33,442 nt of DNA from Caldimonas tepidiphila (GTDB lineage: Bacteria > Pseudomonadota > Gammaproteobacteria > Burkholderiales > Burkholderiaceae_C): positions 969-34,410 of the forward strand of contig NZ_KZ983966.1 in the NCBI RefSeq assembly GCF_003569765.1, in the 5' to 3' direction. The notes below the pieces were generated by a model, which worked only from the letters and a program-made list of their open reading frames with translations, did not search any database and had not been told where the DNA came from. Positions 15,452 to 24,458 of this stretch are shown piece by piece; the first letter of the stretch is position 1; every line of letters begins with the position of its first letter. The position numbers were made by a program, and so were the translations under genes.

Positions 15452-16567
15452 CTAGCGTTCCAGCACCACGTCGCTGAGCGGAATGCTGCAACAGGGCAGG
15501 ATCCAGCCCTGGTCGATTTCCCGTTGGCGAATGCCGCCCTTGTGCGACATGCTCACCTCCCCGGAGAGCTTCCTGGTCTTGCACGTGCCGCACAGCCCCG
15601 TGCTGCAGGAAGCCGGGAGGCGCACGCCTGCCGCCACGGCAGCGGCCAGCAGCGACTGATCACTGCGGCATTCGTACTGGTCGCCCAGGCGGCTCAGGCT
15701 GACCCGGTAGGTGGAACCGGCCTCAGTGCTGCCGGCCGGCGCGTCACCGACCGGCACTGCAGGGCTGGGAGCCAGGCTCTCGAAGTTGAAGCTTTCCTCG
15801 CGATAGCGGCTGGGGGGGTGTCCCGCCGCAACCAGCATGCCGCGCACCGCGGCCATGAAGGGCGCCGGACCGCAGGTGTAGACCTCGCGTTCGGCCAGGT
15901 TGGGAACGATGCGCTGGAGCAGGGCAGCGTCCAGCCGGCCGGTGTAGCCGGTCCACTGCCGCTGCTCGTCCGGGTGCTCGCAGACCAGGGCCACGCGCAG
16001 GTGCGGGTGCTGGCGCGCCAGCAGGAGCAGCTCGTCGGCGAAGATCAGGTCCGCCGGGCTGCGCGCCGCGTGCACGAACACGATGTCCGTCTCGCTGGCC
16101 AGGTCGACCAGGGCGCGCGTCATCGACATGACGGGGGTGATGCCGCTGCCCCCCGAGATGAAGAGGTAGCTCTGCGGCCCCTTGCCGCCCAGCTTCCAGG
16201 GCTGGGCGGCATCGCCCTCGGCGAAGCAGCTGAACTCGCCGGCCGGCCCGTTGGCGCTGACGCGCATGCCGGGTCGCAGGTTGTCGTGCAGCCAGTTGGA
16301 CACCCGCCCGTTCGGTACCCGCTTGACCGTGATGGACAGGCGGTCCGGCCGCGTCGGGCTCGACGAGAGCGTGTAGCAGCGGTGCAGCACCTCGCCCCCG
16401 GGTCCGATCGGCAGGCTCAGCGTGACGAACTGCCCGGGCAGGTAGGCGAAGCGCCGCGGTGCCGGCGCGTCGAACACGAAGGTCTTCACATCATGGGTCT
16501 CGGGGCGGACCCGGACGCACACCAGGGTGTCGTCCGTCTCCGCAGACCAAAGGGGCGCGGTATTCAT
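15452..16567 (-). CDS. gbcB: Glycine betaine monooxygenase, reductase subunit
   Basis: A 371-residue electron-transfer flavoprotein that passes electrons from NAD(P)H to GbcA. An FAD domain has RCYTLSSSP (residues 63-71). The NAD domain has GGSGITPVMSM (139-149) and the YTCGPAPFM motif. A C-terminal plant-type [2Fe-2S] domain has Cys321, Cys326, Cys329 and Cys359 (C-x4-C-x2-C-x29-C). This FAD-NAD-ferredoxin order is typical of GbcB-like reductases. It starts 12 bases after the gbcA stop and is the last gene of the long operon, followed by a strong hairpin. Confidence 0.95.
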   Translation of the reverse strand: MNTAPLWSAETDDTLVCVRVRPETHDVKTFVFDAPAPRRFAYLPGQFVTLSLPIGPGGEVLHRCYTLSSSPTRPDRLSITVKRVPNGRVSNWLHDNLRPGMRVSANGPAGEFSCFAEGDAAQPWKLGGKGPQSYLFISGGSGITPVMSMTRALVDLASETDIVFVHAARSPADLIFADELLLLARQHPHLRVALVCEHPDEQRQWTGYTGRLDAALLQRIVPNLAEREVYTCGPAPFMAAVRGMLVAAGHPPSRYREESFNFESLAPSPAVPVGDAPAGSTEAGSTYRVSLSRLGDQYECRSDQSLLAAAVAAGVRLPASCSTGLCGTCKTRKLSGEVSMSHKGGIRQREIDQGWILPCCSIPLSDVVLER

Positions 16568-16579
16568 GGCTGTCTCTCG

Positions 16580-17830
16580 TCAGACCGGGTTCAGGGCGCG
16601 CATGCGGCCCACGTACCAGTTGCAGAACTTCTCCACCAACTCCTCGGTGTAGGGCGAATAGGGGCCGGGCTCGTAGGCCCCGCTGGCCACGCCCACCTGC
16701 GACTCCTCCACCAGCCGGCGGTCCTGGTCGTTGGTGGCGTTCCAGACCTTGGTCAGGTTCGCGACGTCGTAGTCCACGCCCTCGACCGCGTCCTTGTGCA
16801 CGCACCAGGTGGTGCGCACCAGGGTCTCGCCGGGAGCGATGGGCAGCACCGAGAAGCTCACCACGTGGTCGCTCATGAAGTGATGCCAGGAGTTGGGCTG
16901 GGTCCAGAACGAGAGGCCCCCCACGGCCGGGTCGGTGATGCGGCCCAGCAGCTTCTTGCTGGCCACCTCGGCGTTCATCGTCTGCGACTGCCCGGCGCGG
17001 TCCAGCGGCAGGCGCTGGGTGCGGAAGCCCGTGACGCGGCTGTCGAGCACCTCGATCTCGGCCGACGGCAGGCCCATGGCTTCCCAGCGGGCGTGGCTCT
17101 TGGCCAGGATGTCGCGGAAGCGGGCCATCCCCTCGGCATTGGCGGGGCTCGGCTGGTAGCCGAAGCCGTATTCGTACAGGGACAGGGTCAGCTCCGGATG
17201 GTTGCCGACGCAGTGGTAGCACTCGCGGTTGTTCTCCATCACGAGCTTCCAGTTGCCCTTCTCGACGATCTCGACCTGGGCCGCCACCTTGCAGTCCTTC
17301 AGCCGGTGCGGCGCCAGGTAGGGCGTCATCTGCTGCGCCATGTCCTCGAAGTCGGCTGGCGGGGTCTCGGCCAGGCAGATGAAGATCAGGCCCTCGAGGC
17401 TGCGCACGTGCACCTTCTTGAGGCCGTGGTCCTCCTTCTTGAAGCCCTCGCCCATGTGCTCGACGTGGATCAGCGAGCCCTTGAGATCGTAGGTCCACTG
17501 GTGGTAGGGGCAGACGATGTTGCCGACCATGCCCTTGTGCGAGGCGCACAGGCGCGAGCCGCGGTGGCGGCAGACGTTGTGGAAGGCCTGCAACTGATCG
17601 TCGTCGTCCCGCGTGATCAGGATGGATTGCTTGCCGACGTCGACGGTGATGAAGTCCCCCGGCTCGGGAATCTGGGGTTCGACGGCCACGAAGATCCAGT
17701 GCTGGCCGAAGATGTGCTTGAGGTCCGACTGGAAGACCGCATCGCTGAGATAGAAAGCCGCATCGAGGCTGTAGCCCGGGCGACGACGCTGGAGCAGGTC
17801 GGCAAGCTGGGAGACTTTGAGATCGGACAT
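16580..17830 (-). CDS. gbcA: Glycine betaine monooxygenase, Rieske oxygenase subunit
   Basis: A 416-residue ring-hydroxylating-type oxygenase. In this family GbcA removes one methyl of glycine betaine as formaldehyde, giving dimethylglycine. The Rieske [2Fe-2S] ligands are Cys87 and His89 (NVCRHRGSRL) with Cys107 and His110 (NIVCPYHQWTY). The mononuclear iron site has the E-x2-H-x4-H pattern: Glu203, His206 and His211 in NNRECYHCVGNHPEL. The ATG at 17830 follows GAAAGG and is the only sensible start. It lies 49 bases after etfB and 12 before gbcB. A related quaternary amine oxygenase (stachydrine, carnitine) is possible, but linkage with dgcAB and soxBDAG favours betaine. Confidence 0.95.
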   Translation of the reverse strand: MSDLKVSQLADLLQRRRPGYSLDAAFYLSDAVFQSDLKHIFGQHWIFVAVEPQIPEPGDFITVDVGKQSILITRDDDDQLQAFHNVCRHRGSRLCASHKGMVGNIVCPYHQWTYDLKGSLIHVEHMGEGFKKEDHGLKKVHVRSLEGLIFICLAETPPADFEDMAQQMTPYLAPHRLKDCKVAAQVEIVEKGNWKLVMENNRECYHCVGNHPELTLSLYEYGFGYQPSPANAEGMARFRDILAKSHARWEAMGLPSAEIEVLDSRVTGFRTQRLPLDRAGQSQTMNAEVASKKLLGRITDPAVGGLSFWTQPNSWHHFMSDHVVSFSVLPIAPGETLVRTTWCVHKDAVEGVDYDVANLTKVWNATNDQDRRLVEESQVGVASGAYEPGPYSPYTEELVEKFCNWYVGRMRALNPV

Positions 17831-17879
17831 GGCAGTGGCCTTTCTTTGGAGGCGAGTGGGGTCGGGGAAGGTAGGCCCC

Positions 17880-18683
17880 TCAGGGCAGGAGTGCGTGGTC
17901 TTGGAGATACTGGAACAGGGCCTGGGCCTTCTCGCGGGCGCTGCCGGAGCTCAGCACCTGGGCCTTGCCCTGTGCGGAGTCCCCGCCGATGGCGCCCAGC
18001 ATGCGGCCATGGCCGCTGAGCGCCCGCGGCGCGTCCAGCACGGCCAGTCGCCGGGCGGTGGGAACCCGTTGCCAGGCGAGCCCGGAAGCCGGGACGCGCT
18101 CCGACGCCACGGGGCCGGCGCCCTCCGAGGTCAACCGGCTCACGACCTGGCCCTGCAGCTGGTTCGCGAAGGCGTGTCGCGGCGTGACGGCGGCCGAAGG
18201 ATGGATGGCCAGCACGGCCGGGCGGCTCAGCCGCCACTGCCGGCGCGCGCCCTTGGGCAGCGTCTGCGTCAGCTGCCAATCGGCCCCCTCGGCCTGCACC
18301 GCCACCACGTCCCGCAGCACCGGGCATCCGAGGCGCCGGGCCAGGGCATAGGGCAGGCAGCCGGAACCCAGCGCTCCCTCGCTGCGCAGGCCCGTCAGGA
18401 ACAGGTCGCGCCGGGACTGGTCGCGCTCCTCGATGGCCCGGCCCAGGGCCTGGACGACGTCCTCCCCTGCGCGCAAGGCGAGCACCTCGATCCTGCGCGC
18501 CCCGAGGGCGAGGTAGTCGCGGGCGACGGCGGCGTCCAGTTCCCCGGCGCTGATCAGCCGCACGGAGACCGGGTCGACGAGCTGAAGCGCGAGAGACACG
18601 GCAGCCGCGTCGCCGGGGACGCGCACGAGCCGGCCGCTGACGGGATGGGCACGCTGGCCCACAAGCACGGTGATGGTGGTCAT
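17880..18683 (-). CDS. etfB: Electron transfer flavoprotein, beta-type subunit, DgcAB partner
   Basis: A 267-residue ETF beta-like protein starting MTTITVLVGQRAHPVSGRLV. It has the A-L-Q-L-V-D / V-R-L-I-S-A-G-E pattern of the nucleotide-binding fold and a SRRDLFLTGLRSEGALGSG segment corresponding to the usual D-L-V-L-x-G-x-x-S-x-D/G region. It is divergent from the housekeeping EtfB, as are the copies in known dgc loci. Its ATG overlaps the etfA stop (ATGA), indicating coupling. With EtfA it should accept electrons from demethylation of dimethylglycine and hand them to the membrane chain. A 49-base gap separates it from gbcA. Confidence 0.88.
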   Translation of the reverse strand: MTTITVLVGQRAHPVSGRLVRVPGDAAAVSLALQLVDPVSVRLISAGELDAAVARDYLALGARRIEVLALRAGEDVVQALGRAIEERDQSRRDLFLTGLRSEGALGSGCLPYALARRLGCPVLRDVVAVQAEGADWQLTQTLPKGARRQWRLSRPAVLAIHPSAAVTPRHAFANQLQGQVVSRLTSEGAGPVASERVPASGLAWQRVPTARRLAVLDAPRALSGHGRMLGAIGGDSAQGKAQVLSSGSAREKAQALFQYLQDHALLP

Positions 18684-19816
18684 GAACGGGCCCTCTTGTG
18701 CAGGGTGACGATGTCGAGCAGTTCGCGCATGACGGCAGCGCCGTCGTCGACGGCCACCAGGCTGGCGCGGCGGGCGATGGGCGCCGCAGGATCGGTGTTG
18801 ATGGCGATCACGTGGCGGCAGTCCTTGATGCCCTGCAGGTGCTGGACCGCGCCCGAGATGCCCACGGCAAGGTAGGTGGTGGCGCGGACCGTCTTCCCGG
18901 TCGCGCCGATCTGCTTGGAGCGCGGGAAGCGGCCATCGTCCACCGCGACGCGCGAGGCGCCGGTCGCTGCACCGAGGGCGTCGGCCAGACGCTGGAACAG
19001 GTCGAGGTCCGTCACGCCGTTGCCCGCGGCCAGGATGAAGTCGGCCTCCTCCAGGGCGACCGTGCGGGCATCCCCGCTCTTGACGCCCAGGTCGACGAGT
19101 CCCAGCTCGCGGACATGGCTCCATGCCGGGGACGGGCCGTGCCGCTCGGCGCTCCACTCCTGGCCCAGCCCCACGAAGGGAAGATCGCTGCGCACGGCAT
19201 CGGGGGCCAGCAGCACCACTTCGGCGCTGTCGCACAGGGCGTCCTCCTGCGCCGTCGCGCGCACGCGGAACCGGGGCTGCGCGCCGCCCTTGACCTCCAC
19301 GACCCCGGCCGCCAGGCGCAGGCCCCGGGCCACCGCGAAGCGGCGGCCCAGGTCGGCATCGGCATCTCGGTCCGGCAGCCAGGTGCACAGCGGCTGCAGC
19401 TGCTGGTGCAGCTCCGCCAGCCAGGCGGCTGCGGCGCTCGGGCAGTGCTCGTCACGAAGGCCCTGCGGAACCACCAGCATGCGATCGGCACCGAGATCGG
19501 CAGCGTCGTCGTTGCAGGGGCCGAGCACGGCCAGCACCACCTCGGTGTCCGAGCTCGCGAGAATGGCCGCCGCCGCCAGCGCCTGGCGGGCATGGCCGTC
19601 CAGCGTGCCGCGGTCGGCATGTGCCACGACCAGCATGCAGCGGGCGAAGGGGCCGGGGCTGCGCACCGGGCGCACGGCCGGTCCATGACTCGTGGCCAGG
19701 GCCAGTCTCTCGCCTTCCGTGCTGCCCAGCACGATGCGGCGCAGGCCGGCCGCGGTGAGGATGGCGGGGCGGCGCGGATCGACGCGCGGCGGGCGAATGA
19801 TCAGACCTTGGTTCAT
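18680..19816 (-). CDS. etfA: Electron transfer flavoprotein, alpha-type subunit, DgcAB partner
   Basis: A 378-residue ETF alpha-like protein. The C-terminal FAD-binding domain is clear: ASRVAVDDGRFPRSKQIGAT, then K-T-V-R-A-T-T-Y-L-A-V-G-I-S-G-A-V-Q-H-L, then VIAINTDPAAPI. The first 60 residues (PRVDPRRPAILTAAGLRRIV) form an extra N-terminal piece before the alpha/beta domain at about MLVVAHADRGTLDGHA. The start overlaps the dgcB stop by four bases. Known gbc/dgc loci carry the same dedicated ETF pair next to dgcB. Confidence 0.9.
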   Translation of the reverse strand: MNQGLIIRPPRVDPRRPAILTAAGLRRIVLGSTEGERLALATSHGPAVRPVRSPGPFARCMLVVAHADRGTLDGHARQALAAAAILASSDTEVVLAVLGPCNDDAADLGADRMLVVPQGLRDEHCPSAAAAWLAELHQQLQPLCTWLPDRDADADLGRRFAVARGLRLAAGVVEVKGGAQPRFRVRATAQEDALCDSAEVVLLAPDAVRSDLPFVGLGQEWSAERHGPSPAWSHVRELGLVDLGVKSGDARTVALEEADFILAAGNGVTDLDLFQRLADALGAATGASRVAVDDGRFPRSKQIGATGKTVRATTYLAVGISGAVQHLQGIKDCRHVIAINTDPAAPIARRASLVAVDDGAAVMRELLDIVTLHKRARS

Positions 19817-21780
19817 GCGACCTCCACGGCGCGGGCCACGAGTTCGGCGATGTCGAGCACCTCAGGACGCGGGCCGACCACGCCTTCGAGCATGGCCGTG
19901 CACTGCGGGCAGGCCACGGCCACCACGGCAGCCCCCGTGGCGCGCGCGTCCTCCATGCGGATGTCGGGGATGCGGGTCTTGCCCGGGATGTCGGTCCACG
20001 GCGCGCCGCCGCCGCCGCCGCAGCAGCGTGCGGCCTCGCCATGGCGCTCCATCTCCACCACCTGGATGCCGATGCCCTTGAGCGCGTTGCGCGGCGCCTT
20101 CACCTCGCGGCTGTAGCGGCCCAGGTAGCAGGGGTCGTGGTAGGTGACCGAGGGCAGGCGCTGGCCGGGCGCCGCCTTCAGGCGCCCCTCCTCCAGCAGC
20201 CGGGCCAGCAGCTGGCTGTGGTGCCACACGTCGAACTGCGCGCCCAGGGCAGGGTACTCGTTCTTCACGGTGTGCAGCACGTGCGGATCGGCCGTGACGA
20301 TGTGCTTGAAGCGGCGCGTCTGCAGCGTCCCGATCAGCTGGCGGGCCAGGCGCTGGAAGCCGGCCTCGTCGCCCAGGCGGCGCGCCAGGTCGCCGCAATC
20401 GGTCTCGGCCGCACCGAGCAGGGCCACCTTCAGTCCGGCGTGCTTCAGGGTCTTGACCAGGGCCCGCAGCGTGCGCTGGTAGCGCATGTCGAAGCCGCCC
20501 TCGCCCACCAGCAGCAGCCAGTCGGTGCCCTCGCCCTCCGCGAGCATGGGCACCCCCAGGTCCACGGCCCAGTTGGCGCGGGCCGACAGCGGGTGGCCGC
20601 CGACGGTGTCGGTCTCGCGCAGGTTGGTCAGGGCCTCGGCGCCCTTGTTGGGCACGACACCGTCGTTCAGGGTCAGGCCGCGGCGGATGTCGACCACCGC
20701 GTCGACGTGCTCGATCAGCATCGGGCAGGCCTGCACGCAGGCCCGGCAGGTGGTGCAGGACCACAGGGTCTCGGCCCCCACCAGGCCGGGCACGATCGCC
20801 TCGTCCGGGGCGCCCCGGTGCTCGCCGACCGGGCGGCCCGGATAGGGCGTGCCGGCGTAGGCGGCATCGCTGCCCCCGGCCATGCCGACGACCATGTCCT
20901 GGATCAGCTTCTTCGGGTTCAGGGGCTGGCCCGCGGCCTTGGCCGGGCAGGCGGCCTCGCACTTGCCGCACTGCACGCAGGCGTCGAAGGACAGCAGGCG
21001 GTTCCAGGCGAAGTCGGCCGGCTTGCGCACGCCCAGCGGCACCTCGGCCTTGATGGGGATGACGCGGGCGCTCGGCGCCGCGCCCCCGGTCCTCACGACC
21101 TCCGGCAGCGCGGGCAGCTGCAGCCGCTTGAGCGCCGTGGCCGGATTCGGCCCCGCCGTGTCCGTCGCGAAACGCTCGGGCCGCGGATGCAGGCCCAGGT
21201 GGATCAGGCCGGCCACCGCATGCTTCATCGGCCCGCCGAGACCGATGCCGAGAGCCAGCTCGGCCGCGCCCAGCGCGAAGGCGGCGGCCACCGCTGCGGC
21301 TAGCCAGGGCGCCAGCGTCCCCGGCGCCTCGGCCCCGAGCAGGCCGACCGACACGACCGCCAGCGCGAACAGCATCAGGCTGTAGGGCAGGCGCTGCCAG
21401 GGCCCCCTGGACAGGCGCGCCGGCGCCTGGCGGCGGCGGTAGGCCATGGCGGCCGCCCCGCCCAGCATGAGCAGGCCGGCCAGCAGCAGCGCGCCGTCGA
21501 GCCAGCGGCTGTACAGCCCCAGGCCGTAGTTGACGCCCACCAGGGCCAGCGCGGCGACGCCGCCGCCGGCGGTCGCCACGTGGGCGCGGGCGACGAAGGG
21601 CTCGCGGGCCACCACGTCGTGCAGGTCGACGAAATAGCGCTTGGGCACGGCCAGCAGCCCGGTCCACCTCACCTGGGCCGCACGGCCGCGACGCCACAAG
21701 GACGCCCGACGTGCCACCCCCAGGGCCAGGGCCAGCACGGCTGCCCAGAACAGGGCGCTAACCAGCAGATGCAGTGCCAT
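19813..21780 (-). CDS. dgcB: Dimethylglycine demethylation iron-sulfur membrane protein
   Basis: A 655-residue protein with about five N-terminal membrane helices (roughly 3-22, 70-90, 97-115, 132-150, 155-180). It carries two [4Fe-4S] motifs: Cys268/271/274/278 (ACVQCGKCEAACPA) and Cys342/345/348/352 (SCTTCRACVQACPM). CCG-type cysteine-rich repeats follow, with DPCYLGRYSREVK and RCCGGGGGAPW, and a final ACPQCTAML. This is the layout of DgcB, which links DgcA/ETF electrons to the respiratory chain. The ATG at 21780 lies 2 bases after the dgcA stop, with AAGGA 9 bases upstream. Reading frames fused through the dgcA region are artefacts. Confidence 0.93.
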   Translation of the reverse strand: MALHLLVSALFWAAVLALALGVARRASLWRRGRAAQVRWTGLLAVPKRYFVDLHDVVAREPFVARAHVATAGGGVAALALVGVNYGLGLYSRWLDGALLLAGLLMLGGAAAMAYRRRQAPARLSRGPWQRLPYSLMLFALAVVSVGLLGAEAPGTLAPWLAAAVAAAFALGAAELALGIGLGGPMKHAVAGLIHLGLHPRPERFATDTAGPNPATALKRLQLPALPEVVRTGGAAPSARVIPIKAEVPLGVRKPADFAWNRLLSFDACVQCGKCEAACPAKAAGQPLNPKKLIQDMVVGMAGGSDAAYAGTPYPGRPVGEHRGAPDEAIVPGLVGAETLWSCTTCRACVQACPMLIEHVDAVVDIRRGLTLNDGVVPNKGAEALTNLRETDTVGGHPLSARANWAVDLGVPMLAEGEGTDWLLLVGEGGFDMRYQRTLRALVKTLKHAGLKVALLGAAETDCGDLARRLGDEAGFQRLARQLIGTLQTRRFKHIVTADPHVLHTVKNEYPALGAQFDVWHHSQLLARLLEEGRLKAAPGQRLPSVTYHDPCYLGRYSREVKAPRNALKGIGIQVVEMERHGEAARCCGGGGGAPWTDIPGKTRIPDIRMEDARATGAAVVAVACPQCTAMLEGVVGPRPEVLDIAELVARAVEVA

Positions 21781-21782
21781 GG

Positions 21783-23843
21783 TCAGAAGTCCTTGCACAG
21801 GCGCAGCGCGTCGTAGATCGCTGCGTGGATGTTGTGCATCGAGATGCAGTCGCCGACGCGGTAGAGCAGGAACTCGCCCGATCCGATCGGCTGGCTCAGC
21901 GCGGGCTGCGGCTTGGAGTCGTAGAGCGCGTCGATGTCGGTCTGCCCCTTGTTGAGCGAGCGGGGCTTGAGCTCCCAGTACAGCGCGTCGTTGGGCCGGA
22001 TGCCGTTCTCGATCACCACCTGGTCGACCGCGCGCTCCTCCAGCGCCTCGGTGTACTCGTTGCGCAGCACCGCGATCAGCTTGTCGCCCTCGCGGTAGAC
22101 CTTGTCGAGCCAGAAGTTGGGCGTGAGGATCACACCCTGGGCGTACATCTGGCGGTAGAAGATCGGGAAGGTGGTGCCGCCCACGTCGTCGGACACCTTC
22201 ACGTCGGGCGTGACGACCTCGACCAGCTTGCCGCGCTCGGCGATGTAGTGCGCCGCACCCGCGCCGGCGTGCGTGCTGATCGCGTCGTAGACCAGCACGT
22301 TGTCCTTCGGCGCCACGGCGCCCGAGAGGATGTCCCAGCCGCTGACCGCCAGGCCCTCGTCCACGCCCCAGTCCCGGACCTGGTCGGTGTGCGGCACGCC
22401 GCCGGTGGCCAGCACCACGATGTCCGGGCGCTCGTCCATGATCATGCTGGCGTCGGCCTCGACGCCCAGGCGCCGGTCGATGCCCAGGCGCTGCGTCTCG
22501 AGGTCGAACCAGCGGATGATGCCGGCCATCTGCTCGCGCTTCGGGGCCTTGGCCGCCAGGTTGACCTGTCCGCCGACGACCGACTGCTTCTCGAAGAGCA
22601 CCACGTCGTGGCCGCGCTCGCGGGCCACGCGGGCCGCCTCCAGGCCGCCGGGGCCGGCGCCGACCACCACCACCTTGCGGCGCGGGCCGTTGCTCGGCGT
22701 GACGATGTGCGGCATGGTCTGCTCGCGGCTGGTCGCGGCGTTCTGCACGCACAGCACGTCCAGGCCGTTGTACTGGCGGTCGATGCAGTAGTTGGCGCCG
22801 ACGCACTGCTTGATCTGGTCCTCGCGGCCGTCGCGGATCTTGATCACCATGTGTGGGTCGGCGATCTGGGCGCGCGTCATGCCCACCATGTCGACCATGC
22901 CGCTCGAGAGGATGCGCTCGGCCTGCGAGGCGTCGCGGATGCTCTGGGCGTGCATCACCGGCACCTTGGACACCGACTTGATGCCCGCGGCGAGGTGCAC
23001 GAAGGGCTCGGGCGGCAGGGCCATCGGCGGCATGCAGTTGGCCAGGGTGTTGTGGGTATCCGCACCGGAGCCCACCACGCTGAGGAAGTCGATCAGGCCG
23101 GTCTCGCTCATCGCCTGGGCGATCTCCTTGGCGTGCTCGTGCGAGATGCCGTCCTCGTGGAATTCGTCGCCGCACATGCGCAGGCCCACGCAGAAGTCAC
23201 GGCCCACCGCCTCGCGCACGGCGGTCAGCACCTCGATGCCGAAGCGCAGGCGGTTCTCCAGGCGGCCGCCGTACTCGTCGGTTCGGTGGTTGACGCGCGG
23301 GCTCCAGAACTGGTCGATGAGCTGCTGGTGCGCGGCCGAGATCTCGATGCCGTCCATGCCGGCGTCCTTCACGCGGCGCGCGGCGCGGGCGTAGTCGCGC
23401 ACGATGCGGCGGATCTCCTCGATCTCGATGGTCTTGGCGTTGCCGCGGTGCACCGGCTCGCGGATGCCCGAGGGGGTCACCAGGTGCGGCCAGTCGAAGC
23501 CATGCCAGGCATTGCGCCGCCCCATGTGGGTGGCCTGGATCATGATCTTGGCGCCGTGCTTGTGCATGGTGGCGGCCAGGCGCGACAGCGGCTCGGTCAC
23601 GGCATCGGTCGAGAGGTTGACCGAGCTCCACCAGGCCCAGGGGCTGTCCTTCGAGACGGGGCTGGAGCCGCCGCAGATCGCGAGACCCACGCCCCCCTTG
23701 GCCTTCTCCTCGTAGTAGCGGATGTAGCGCTCGCCGGGCACGCCGTTTTCCGCATAGACCTCGGCGTGGGCAGTGCTGACGATGCGGTTGCGGATCGTCA
23801 GTTGGTTGAGCTTGATGGGCTCGAACAGGTGTGGGTATCGCAT
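21783..23843 (-). CDS. dgcA: Dimethylglycine demethylase flavoprotein
   Basis: A 686-residue enzyme of the old yellow enzyme/trimethylamine dehydrogenase superfamily; DgcA converts dimethylglycine to sarcosine plus formaldehyde. An FMN TIM barrel (about 1-370) has ISAAHQQLIDQFWSPRVNHR and a D-E-Y-G-G-R-L-E-N-R signature. A GAGPGGLEAARVARERG dinucleotide fold begins near 395. The Fe-S loop has Cys347, Cys353 and Cys365 (CVGANYCIDRQYNGLDVLC), but Ala350 replaces the second Cys that trimethylamine dehydrogenase uses. Start ATG at 23843, 22 bases after the preceding gene. Other N-methyl demethylases (N-methylproline) share this fold; the neighbours point to dimethylglycine. Confidence 0.94.
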   Translation of the reverse strand: MRYPHLFEPIKLNQLTIRNRIVSTAHAEVYAENGVPGERYIRYYEEKAKGGVGLAICGGSSPVSKDSPWAWWSSVNLSTDAVTEPLSRLAATMHKHGAKIMIQATHMGRRNAWHGFDWPHLVTPSGIREPVHRGNAKTIEIEEIRRIVRDYARAARRVKDAGMDGIEISAAHQQLIDQFWSPRVNHRTDEYGGRLENRLRFGIEVLTAVREAVGRDFCVGLRMCGDEFHEDGISHEHAKEIAQAMSETGLIDFLSVVGSGADTHNTLANCMPPMALPPEPFVHLAAGIKSVSKVPVMHAQSIRDASQAERILSSGMVDMVGMTRAQIADPHMVIKIRDGREDQIKQCVGANYCIDRQYNGLDVLCVQNAATSREQTMPHIVTPSNGPRRKVVVVGAGPGGLEAARVARERGHDVVLFEKQSVVGGQVNLAAKAPKREQMAGIIRWFDLETQRLGIDRRLGVEADASMIMDERPDIVVLATGGVPHTDQVRDWGVDEGLAVSGWDILSGAVAPKDNVLVYDAISTHAGAGAAHYIAERGKLVEVVTPDVKVSDDVGGTTFPIFYRQMYAQGVILTPNFWLDKVYREGDKLIAVLRNEYTEALEERAVDQVVIENGIRPNDALYWELKPRSLNKGQTDIDALYDSKPQPALSQPIGSGEFLLYRVGDCISMHNIHAAIYDALRLCKDF

Positions 23844-23865
23844 GATGGGGCGACGAGGATTCGGG

Positions 23866-24414
23866 TCAGGCCTGGGCCGCGCTCAGGGGCGCGACCGTGA
23901 AGACGCAATGCGAGTGGCCTTCGCCGGCGCACAGGGTCTCGCTGCTTTCGGTTCGATAGTCGGCGCCGGTGTCCTGCGCGACCCAGTCCATCGCGCCGGA
24001 GAACCAGCCGGCGAACAGGTAGCAGAGCTTGTCCTTCCTGACCGGCACGCCGGCGATGCCCTGCGCCAGCACGAACACCGAGTGGTCGAGGCGGATCTGG
24101 GCGTGGCCCGTGGCCGCGTCCGCCTCGATGAAGGAGAACTGGCCCCAGCCGCGCTCCGACAGGCGCTTGAGGTAGTGCCGGTACACGTCCATGCCCTTGA
24201 GGCCGTGGGTCTTGCTTTCCTGGCTGCACCAGAAGTAGGCCGAGCGGTGGCCGGCCTTGTAGAGGCTCTGCGCGTAGGCATCGCGTCCGATGGCGGCCTC
24301 GGCCTCCACGTGGTTGTTCACGAAGAAATGACGCGGCACGTAGATCATCGGCAGACCGTCGGTGGTCCAGATGCCGGTTTCGGGATGCACGTCGATGGGC
24401 AATTGGGGCTGCAT
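23866..24414 (-). CDS. DUF5943/V4R-like protein of the betaine cluster
   Basis: A 182-residue protein of unknown activity found next to dgcA in known betaine loci. After an N-terminal part (MIYVPRHFFVNNHVEAEAAI) it has a V4R-like domain with ERGWGQFSF (residues 87-95), GWFSGAMDW (136-144) and a final Cys162/Cys170 pair in TLCAGEGHSHCVFTV. In other V4R domains such a C-x7-C pair lies at the ligand or metal pocket. The ATG at 24414 is picked because the frame upstream lacks family character; the ribosome site is weak. It lies 44 bases after the M19 gene and 22 before dgcA. A divergent relative lies at 6817-7380. Confidence 0.82.
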   Translation of the reverse strand: MQPQLPIDVHPETGIWTTDGLPMIYVPRHFFVNNHVEAEAAIGRDAYAQSLYKAGHRSAYFWCSQESKTHGLKGMDVYRHYLKRLSERGWGQFSFIEADAATGHAQIRLDHSVFVLAQGIAGVPVRKDKLCYLFAGWFSGAMDWVAQDTGADYRTESSETLCAGEGHSHCVFTVAPLSAAQA

Positions 24415-24458
24415 GGTGGGGATCGTTCTAAGAGGTTGGACCAGGAATTCCTGTGGGC

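Noticed and set aside
15323-18019. Very long open frame on the plus strand opposite gbcB, gbcA and etfB
   Set aside because: It is antisense to genes with intact catalytic motifs, is full of Arg/Gly/His repeats typical of GC-rich shadow frames, and has no domain.
19813-23175. 1120-codon minus-strand frame that would fuse dgcB to sequence upstream
   Set aside because: The part upstream of 21780 is an out-of-frame reading of dgcA (Arg/Gly/Pro-rich); DgcB proper begins at 21780 with a membrane helix.
21774-23900. Long plus-strand frame opposite dgcA
   Set aside because: Its Val/Leu/His/Ala-rich composition mirrors dgcA codons; no motif and no ribosome site.
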